From Dasypus novemcinctus (Eukaryota; Chordata; Mammalia; Cingulata; Dasypodidae), in the NCBI RefSeq assembly GCF_030445035.2, contig NC_080682.1, positions 36,748,770 through 36,812,769 of the forward strand: DNA of 64,000 nucleotides, written 5' to 3'. Each line of letters opens with the position of its first letter. The stretch's first letter is position 1. This document shows positions 57,715 to 64,000 of this stretch, piece by piece. The notes beneath the pieces were generated by a model. It was not told where the DNA came from. It did no database searches and saw nothing but the letters and a program-made list of their open reading frames with translations. A program made the translations under genes and the position numbers.

Positions 57715-58620
57715 ACAGTGGATGAGAAGATACCAAAGCAAACAAAAACTGTTTACAGCCATATGATTGTTATGTGCTCAAGAAACAATATTTTAAGTAT
57801 ACATATCTAAACATGAAATTTTTAAAAATTTAAAAAATTTCTAACATATATTTTTAAAAAGGTTCTAAATAACATGATGTAATCTCTTGAGTCTGTATCT
57901 AAATTAATGCATTTTTGTGACTGAATAAACCTTAATAAGGATTAGCATATAGTAATGTATTCTATTTTATTAGATCTTTGAACTATCTTTTGGGAAGGAA
58001 TTTATATTTTTACTAAATTATTAGTATACATCATTGTATCTTAAACTTCCTTTGTTTTTGTAATTGGTTATTTTTTATTTTTCTTTCCTATTTCTCTAAG
58101 AAGGCCCATACATGCCTTTCTTCATTACTGCCTTCCCTCTTTTATTCCCCTAACTACTACCAGGACTTTGCTATCATTGTTTAGGAACAAGATATCATAG
58201 AACCTTCTGGAAACACAGATATGCATCACTTGGAATAGCAGGGGAGGTAATATCCCATGTGGTTTCTTTGACCAATGGAATGTCAAAGATAGCACATACT
58301 TTTTTTTTTTTTCAATTTTACTTCATTGGAAACTTGTGCTTTGCTGATGTGGAAGATTGGTTTATTGAGTTGGATTATCACTTCTCAATGAAAGTGTAAC
58401 AAGTAATACATGAGTGTATGAATGGAATCTTTGAGCCAAATCTTTCTTTGTTCATCTTTTATTTAAAGGGGAATCCATGTACAGTTTGAGTAGAACAAAT
58501 ATTATTGCTAAGTAATGATGAATGAAAATATGATATGTGAATTTTTGGGCAATAATTTTCTTGAATTAGTAAATGAGTGAAATAGAAGATGTTAGATGGG
58601 TCATTTCTAAAAATATGCCA
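57715..58620. other. AT-rich, nothing recognised
   Basis: Includes a T run at 58301-58312. No gene or repeat identified. Confidence 0.4.
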
Positions 58621-58624
58621 TAGA

Positions 58625-59115
58625 GAAGAATTGGGCAGAATAATGCCCATCCTCCTGAAGATGTCCAAATTCTAAATCCCAGAACCTATGAGTCTCTACC
58701 TTTCACAGCAAAATGGTCTTTACTGTTGCAATTAATTAAGGATATTGAGATGTGTCATTATGCTGGATTTCATGAGCCAATAAAATCACACAGGATTTTA
58801 GAAAAGGAAAGAAGGATGACAGAGGATCAGAAACAGAGGATATGTGATGACAGAAGCAGGTTGGAGTGACATGTTTACTGGCTTAAAGTGACTCATAAGC
58901 CAAGAAAAAAGGACATTCTATAGAATTTCAAAAAGGCAAGGAAACAGGCTCTCTTAAGAGCCTCCTAAAAGCATGTATCCTGCTATCACCTTATTTGTTA
59001 GTGCTGAAAACCCATTTTAGATGTGTCTTTCAGATTTGTGATATAATAATTTTGTGCTTGTTTAAGCCAGTAAATTATTTGAAATTTGTTTCAGTAGCAA
59101 TAAGAAATTAATACA
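58625..59115 (+). mobile_element. MaLR (MLT1-like) LTR
   Basis: Wording follows the old mammalian MaLR LTRs: CTCCTGAAGATGTCCAAATTC (58651, 20 bases shown or fewer in spirit of the family start), TCTTTACTGTTGCAATTAAT, then CAAGGAAACAGGCTCTC (58938), ATAATTTTGTGCTTG, GTTTAAGCCAGTAAATTA (59062) and an end at GTAGCAATAAGAAATTAATACA (59094-59115). The LTR is old and carries many changes. Confidence 0.75.
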
Positions 59116-59324
59116 TGAGACTGAATGATTAGTTTTAGAAATTACATGTGTGTAATGCAAAATTAAATGTAGAAAATGCTACTTTTTCATTCTTGATCTT
59201 AGGTCGCTTAACAAAATATAAAACATTTTCTCTATTTCAAGGTACCTTTAGCAATTTAGCTCCAATTCTGTGATAATTATTCCAGAATTTTGGATGTCAC
59301 AATGGGATTGAATGTACAGTTTAT

Positions 59325-59520
59325 TGGCTTATTGTGTGAAGTCAAAGAAATTTGAGTTTAAATTCTGGCTCTGTTAACTCTGTGTCTGTTAAGTTATAAA
59401 TCTAGTGTGGCATGTGTTTTTTCATGTATAAAAGGACAATACATTATTTTCTTTGCAGATTGCTGTGTAACTTATATAAAATAATGTCATTGAAATTTCT
59501 AACACTGGTAACTATTAATA
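59325..59520 (+). repeat. MIR SINE
   Basis: GAGTTTAAATTCTGGCTCTG (59356) is the B-box side of MIR. It continues with an AACTCTGTGTCTG stretch, AAAAGGACAATACATTA and TTGCTGTGTAACTTATATAAA. Diverged copy. Confidence 0.7.
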
Positions 59521-59874
59521 TTAGTTAAGAAGAATAACTTTTTTGCAGATCGAATGAAATGGTTAAATTTTGTACATTCAGTTCCATGTTTCCAGTTCCT
59601 TATAAAGATGCAGAGAATGTCTGTTCTGGAACATAATTTGCTAAAAAGTGTGCCTTCTATTGTAAAATGATTTCTTGCCATACAAAGATCAGTTACCAAG
59701 AATTGCCAGAAAATTATATTTTCAAAAGAAACAGGAATTTATGGAAATACTAATATTATTCATTGACATGTTCATTAGCACATTAGTAGACTGTGGTAAC
59801 AAAGATGAATCATTTTGGTCCCTTGAATCATGGAATATTGTTATCCACTGGAATTATTCTCAAAAGAATGACAT

Positions 59875-59932
59875 TTAATATATATATAAATATACTGTAT
59901 ATATACATACAGTTATATATATATATAACTTA
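59875..59932. repeat. (TA)n-rich microsatellite
   Basis: Alternating TATA tracts with embedded ACTGTATATA and TACAGT, able to form hairpins. Confidence 0.8.
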
Positions 59933-60139
59933 AAGTTGAAATACTGAGCCCCTGGGTTCACAATGTTGTGATAAAAATATTTTATGTACTCATTTGTTCT
60001 AGATAACTTTTCTTTAAATGAAAGTCACTCTTTCCACAGTGACTGATTGTCCCATGATTGTCCCATGAATCCACCATAGCAATCCTATGAAAATAAAGTA
60101 ATCATAGAGTTATTTCTTAAGTCTGAACTTAAAAATCCA

Positions 60140-60630
60140 ATCTTTTGGAAACTGAGGCACAGTGGCCTCACAAGGAGAGATGTGCTGTCTCCATGCTAGT
60201 GCTGTCTCCATGGATACACTTGCAACCTAAGAAATGTGGTAATTAAGAGTTCCCAGCAATTGGGATGAAGCTGTTAAAGGCTGAAAGAAAAGATGAGCAC
60301 ATACCTTTTGTAATGAATAGAACACTTAGACTTTGTACCTTAAGATAAGATTTTTTTTAATTCCTTAGACTATGGGTAATGCTGATAGTTAATACGTGTT
60401 GCTGCTTGATGATACGTAGGCTATGTGTTCCTGCTTATTGTCACATACACTGGGGTATATGGAGAGCCCCTTGTAAACAATAAAATTGTCTGATGGGTCT
60501 CTACTCGAAGACCCCCTGATCCTCTCTCTCTAGCTCTTTTTCTCTCGCTCATTCTTGCTCTATGTTTCCTTCTCCTTTTTCTCTTTCTTTTCATTCCCAA
60601 TACCCTTCAGGTCCAAATCTCCAACACAAT
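60140..60630 (+). mobile_element. Probable retroviral solo LTR
   Basis: The layout is U3-R-U5: AACAATAAAATTGTCTGATG with the polyadenylation signal at 60479-60484, then GTCTCTACTCGAAGACCCCC (60498), a CT-rich stretch (60518-60600), and GGTCCAAATCTCCAACA at the end (60611-60627). A CpG in CTCGAAGAC and the GTCTC/CGAAGACC words resemble class I or II LTRs. The 5' border is not resolved and no target duplication was found. Confidence 0.6.
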
Positions 60631-61845
60631 CCATTGATTTTCAGGAACTCAGTTTCTAATCAGTTATCCTTAAAACATGCATATATCTCTCTTGGAAGAA
60701 ACACATGTTCGATAGCACATTGTGCTTTAAAAATAGTCTTAAACCTCTTGGGAAAAAAGAGGAAATTTTCTGAGACAAAACAATGACTATAATATGGATA
60801 TCACGTTGTCCTATAAAGAATTCCAGCTTTTTTATACCACATCATCTTAAAGTTTATTTTCTGATTATGATCTTTCAGTTGATTTTTCTCACATACAAGA
60901 ATAAACAACCACTTAATTATTTCTAAGTATCCATCTCTTACAAAAATTAAACTGTTTGCAGCAATTCAAGGTCCTTTTTATGTATTCTTCACATCTCAGC
61001 TCAATTGTCTTTCCTTAAGAAAGAATTTCTGACTTTCATTGCTAGCTTTGAAACTTTCATTTTTATCACTTAACAGAACTATCAGTTAATATTTGGTGGT
61101 ATGGAAATTTGATTACTATCTAGATCTACCATGACACTGACACTGTAAATTACTTTAAGATAGTATTCTGTGTGTCCACACAATTGTATTCTCAGGGTAT
61201 AATTTAGTTTCTAGATAATATACTTTACTCAAAAACTATATTGCAGAAAAATGGAGATTAGTTTAGTTTTCACATAAAGGAAGAAAATATTAATGAATGT
61301 AACCTGGCAGGCTACTGCCTCATTCTCCCACTCCCTGGTTAAGCAGGAACAAAGGAAACTAGTTTAAGCCAGTCCTATAGCCAGTAAAAAGAATGCGCAC
61401 AAATGAGCTGAATTACTACCAACTCAGCACTAAATTTCCATACCTTATTTGGCAAAAGGAGCAAATAAAAGCTAAAATAGTTGAAATGTTATGGCGAAGC
61501 AGTTAATAAAAAGCTGGGAAACTTGCATTGGAAAGTTAGACATCTCATATAGGCTGTAATCTCTAAAGTTATCCAATCTATGGGAAAAAAAGGTTTCCGT
61601 GCTCGGCGTAGAGGTATAAATTGTCTCATTTTTCTTTGTTTGAGGCATCAGCCATGTTTTCCAGTTGTGCACCCCTTCTTGCAAGATTAAAAATAAATTA
61701 TTTTTAAAAATAAATAAATAATTTTCTTCTCTACAACTAAATGAGCCTTATTTTCTTACAGAAGATTTATTTCTTACATAAAAATATTTTTAATGAATAT
61801 TGAGTCAAGAAAAGAGTATAGCTAATAGCAATAGTTAGCACTGTT
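60631..61845. other. AT-rich, nothing recognised
   Basis: Apparently unique. A short open stretch (61472-61684, minus) has no recognisable family. A GTGCTCGGCGTAGAGG string near 61597-61612 is the only CpG-containing spot. Confidence 0.4.
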
Positions 61846-61849
61846 CTGC

Positions 61850-62013
61850 ATTTTATTAATTATTGTAAATATATATGTTTTACGTAAGCTAACTCATTAT
61901 ACCTTCATAACAACTCCAAGATGAGGGTCTGTTCTTATATATGACAGATCACACATGAGAAAACAGATGCATATAGACAAGTTATTGATTCAAAAAGATA
62001 CAGTTCATGAGTG
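61850..62013 (-). repeat. MIR SINE, split by the LTR
   Basis: The complement of MIR: CCTTCATAACAACTCCAAGATGAGG-type wording (61902-61926), ATGAGAAAACAGATGCATATAG (61955) and AAGTTATTGATTC. The match stops where the LTR begins at 62018. Confidence 0.65.
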
Positions 62014-62017
62014 ATAC

Positions 62018-62490
62018 TGTTGTGGGCTATGGGTGGAAGGCTCTTTGTCTCTTCAGAGATAACTAAGTTGTTTGACTTGTGAGTGTGGAACCTTAAGAGG
62101 CTGCAGTCCTGCCCTTAGGGACAGTGGCAGCGGCTCCAGTCCCAGGAAATGTTTAACAATGCAAGGGCTATAAACTTTAAGTATTTAGGGGAAATGCAAA
62201 AAGTAAATATGCTAAAAGCTTATCTAGAATATCTGGAGTCCATGCTAAAAGCTTACCTAAGATGTGGAAGAGATATATGCTAATTGAAGCCTATTGAGAA
62301 CTGAAACAAAGGGACCATTTGGCCTTTCCTCTCTGTATAAAAGACGTTTGAAAATCTTGCTTGGGGCTAGGGGCTCGGGATTCAAACAGAAGTTCCAGCC
62401 ATCAATAAACCATTTTTCCTTCTCAAAATCATTCCTGAGTCCTGGCCTCTCTATACTCAAATAATTGAACTTCTCTTAAATTCTCCAACA
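62018..62490 (+). mobile_element. Gammaretrovirus-like solo LTR, ATAC target duplication
   Basis: 473 bp, from TGTTGTGGGCTATGGG to TTCTCCAACA, flanked by ATAC on both sides (62014-62017 and 62491-62494), as expected for class I retroviruses (4 bp). TATA box at 62336-62343 and AATAAA at 62404-62409, about 61 bp apart. U5 ends ...CCAACA. It matches the full-length unit 54076-54548 in length and, in most positions, sequence. A stretch after 62350 differs (GCTTGGGGCTAGGGGC). No internal retroviral sequence remains. The open stretch 62257-62460 is antisense to it. Confidence 0.9.
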
Positions 62491-62693
62491 ATACCAACCT
62501 TAAAAACTAATTTTCCTGACCCCAGCATCCCTGTTTTTAAACACTTTAATAAATAGAATGAAATAACAGAATGATATTTTCAATTTTTCTACTGATGATA
62601 AATTCTTTTACTATAATTTATTAAGCAATGCAATTCTTCATTAACTGAATTGTAGAAATAAGAGAAAAAGACCTATTTTTAAGAAGTATGGGA

Positions 62694-63106
62694 GGGAAGC
62701 TGACTTGGCCCAATTGACAGGGCATCCACCTACCACTTGGGAGGTCCACAGTTCAAACCCTGGGCCTCCTTTACTTGTGTGGAGCTGGCCCATGTGCAGT
62801 GCTGATGCACGCAAGGAGTGCTGTGCCATGCAGGGGTGTCCCCCACATAGGGGAGCCCCATGTGCAAGGAGTGCACCCCATAAGGAGAGCCACCCAGTGT
62901 GAAAGAAAGTGCAGCCTGCCCAAGAATGGCACTGCACACACAGAGAGCTTACGCAACAAAATGACACAACAAAAAGAAACACAGATTCTCGGTGCCACTG
63001 ATAAGGATAGAAGTAGTCACAGAATAATACACAGTGAATGGACACAGAGAGCAGACAACTGGGGGGGTAGGGGAGAGAAATAAATAAAAAATAAATCTTA
63101 AAAAAA
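62694..63106 (+). repeat. DAS-type SINE, full length
   Basis: The tRNA-like head starts GGAAGCTGACTTGGCCCAAT with B-box GTTCAAACCCTGGGCCTCC (62751). The body has GGAGCTGGCCCATGTGCAG (62781) and GTGTCCCCCACATAGGGGAG (62836). The tail is AATAAATAAAAAATAAATC and an A run. Target duplication AAGAAGTA(T)GGGAG lies at 62681-62693 and 63107-63119. This is the best-preserved copy in the window and the main reason for calling the genome xenarthran. Overlapping open stretches on both strands are shadows. Confidence 0.93.
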
Positions 63107-63119
63107 AAGAAGTAGGGAG

Positions 63120-64000
63120 ATTTGGTTTCACTAGATTTGAAAAATTACTTTGTTGGTTGATAAATCTTGAATTTAAAATGGCATTTAGAACTTTCACTTC
63201 TACTTAGGATGTAGAAATCTGTCAGAAATATTATTTCAACTTTGAAATTTTTTTTTAAAGTCAAATAAACTTTTTTTAAAAAGCATAGCACTTCATGGTC
63301 CCAGCAGAAGTTTGAAGCTGAAAACATCCAAGTAACTTGAAGCCCCAGGATGGACAAAATCTTCAAAGAGAAGTGACAAATGTACCATTTCAAATTTGTG
63401 ACAGGTTGGAAGAAAGAGTTGGCCATAGGACAAGCAGATACAAGGAAATGAGCTAAATTGTAAAGAATTATTAAACCCAAATGTGGACTACAATGTCAGT
63501 AGGAAAATAAGACTAGCCTAGATTCAAGGGGTTTGCATTTCCTCTCAATATCTTCTCTGCAGTTCTCTATTGATATTCCTGAAAAAGACTGGGGGCAGGC
63601 TGGGAGATCTTCAAACAAGATTCCAGTGCAACACACAAAATACCAAATTTCCTCCTCTCTTGCTAAAATGAGGTGCTTCTATTACTTTGCCAAAGACAAC
63701 TTTATTTTTCCTTTAATCTGCCTTAAAATTAGATAAGATTTACTGAGATAACTATTCATAGAAGTATTCCTGCTTTGTGAGAGCATTCAATCTATAATAA
63801 ACTTTTGTATCCTTAAACTCTCCCCTTAATTATCCAAACAAAGCCTAAATCCTATCATACTTGCTTTCTAAAATTCTTTACATAGAAATAGCATATTTCC
63901 CCATTGCATATTTCCTCACTGCATTGAATAGTAAAGGCTATTTGTTGAAACACAGATATTCCTAGTGGTCATTGGCTAAAGAGCATTGATAATTACTAAC
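63120..64000. other. Nothing recognised
   Basis: Open stretches 63145-63480 (minus) and 63533-63736 (plus) have no recognisable family. No repeat family identified. Confidence 0.4.

Noticed and set aside
54076-62490. Two LTRs as the ends of one provirus
   Set aside because: They lie in opposite orientations, have different target duplications (GTAC and ATAC), and no internal retroviral sequence lies between.
62641-63083. Overlapping frames of 65-134 codons on both strands
   Set aside because: They lie in the DAS-type SINE, which is GC-richer and so has fewer stops.
63145-63480. 111-codon minus-strand frame
   Set aside because: No recognised domain, low-complexity hydrophobic composition and no supporting context.
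1-64000. CRISPR arrays, operons or a phage-like defence system
   Set aside because: Repeat content, decayed retrocopies, SINEs and LTRs show mammalian nuclear DNA. No regularly spaced repeats or compact gene clusters exist.

Overview
This 64 kb window looks like gene-poor intergenic DNA from a placental mammal. It has no intact protein-coding gene that I can recognise. It is AT-rich, has almost no CpG-rich stretches, and consists mostly of interspersed repeats nested in one another. The lineage is most likely Xenarthra, with an armadillo (Dasypus type) as first guess. The evidence is several tRNA-derived SINEs of the armadillo DAS type (best copy 62694-63106), a short tRNA-like SINE at 35642-35735, and an L1 lineage whose long 3' end recurs about eight times. 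All repeat names are from memory of the families. I could not search a database.

Layout. 1-2960: decayed gammaretrovirus-like endogenous retrovirus with gag, protease and reverse transcriptase traces. 3320-5600: MIR, an old unassigned repeat and an L1-type 3' module. 6236-14095: near full-length L1 (5' UTR, broken ORF1, broken ORF2, two-module 3' UTR). 15640-16985: processed pseudogene of the oligosaccharyltransferase subunit gene TUSC3, minus strand. 16990-23920: a second large L1, most of it inverted, with its 3' end in the opposite orientation. 24130-27440: old L1 pieces with a large imperfect palindrome. 33822-34773: olfactory receptor pseudogene, minus strand. 35078-43250: LTRs, SINEs and another inverted L1 end. 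45579-46925: Tigger1-like DNA transposon. 46925-51325: old L1 ORF1 carrying a MaLR-type LTR and an unidentified retroposed sequence with a 13-bp target duplication, then a long L1 3' end. 53538-55610: L1 3' module with a 5' inversion, interrupted by a rearranged retroviral LTR. 56922-57036: U6 snRNA pseudogene. 58625-63106: more LTRs, MIRs and a SINE.

How the parts relate. L1 enzymatic activity explains much of the window: the L1 copies, the TUSC3 and U6 retrocopies, the SINEs, the retroposed cargo at 48442-48714 and three separate 5' inversions (twin priming). Retroviral integration explains the LTRs; four have target duplications I can read or nearly read (ATAC, GTAC, GGAAG and an imperfect A(T/A)GTG). 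I found no operon, CRISPR array, functional RNA gene or new defence-like system. The most informative items are the collapsed provirus at 54076-54728, the composite L1 3' UTR, the unidentified cargo at 48442, the 25273-25479 palindrome and the unassigned open segment at 28520-28678.
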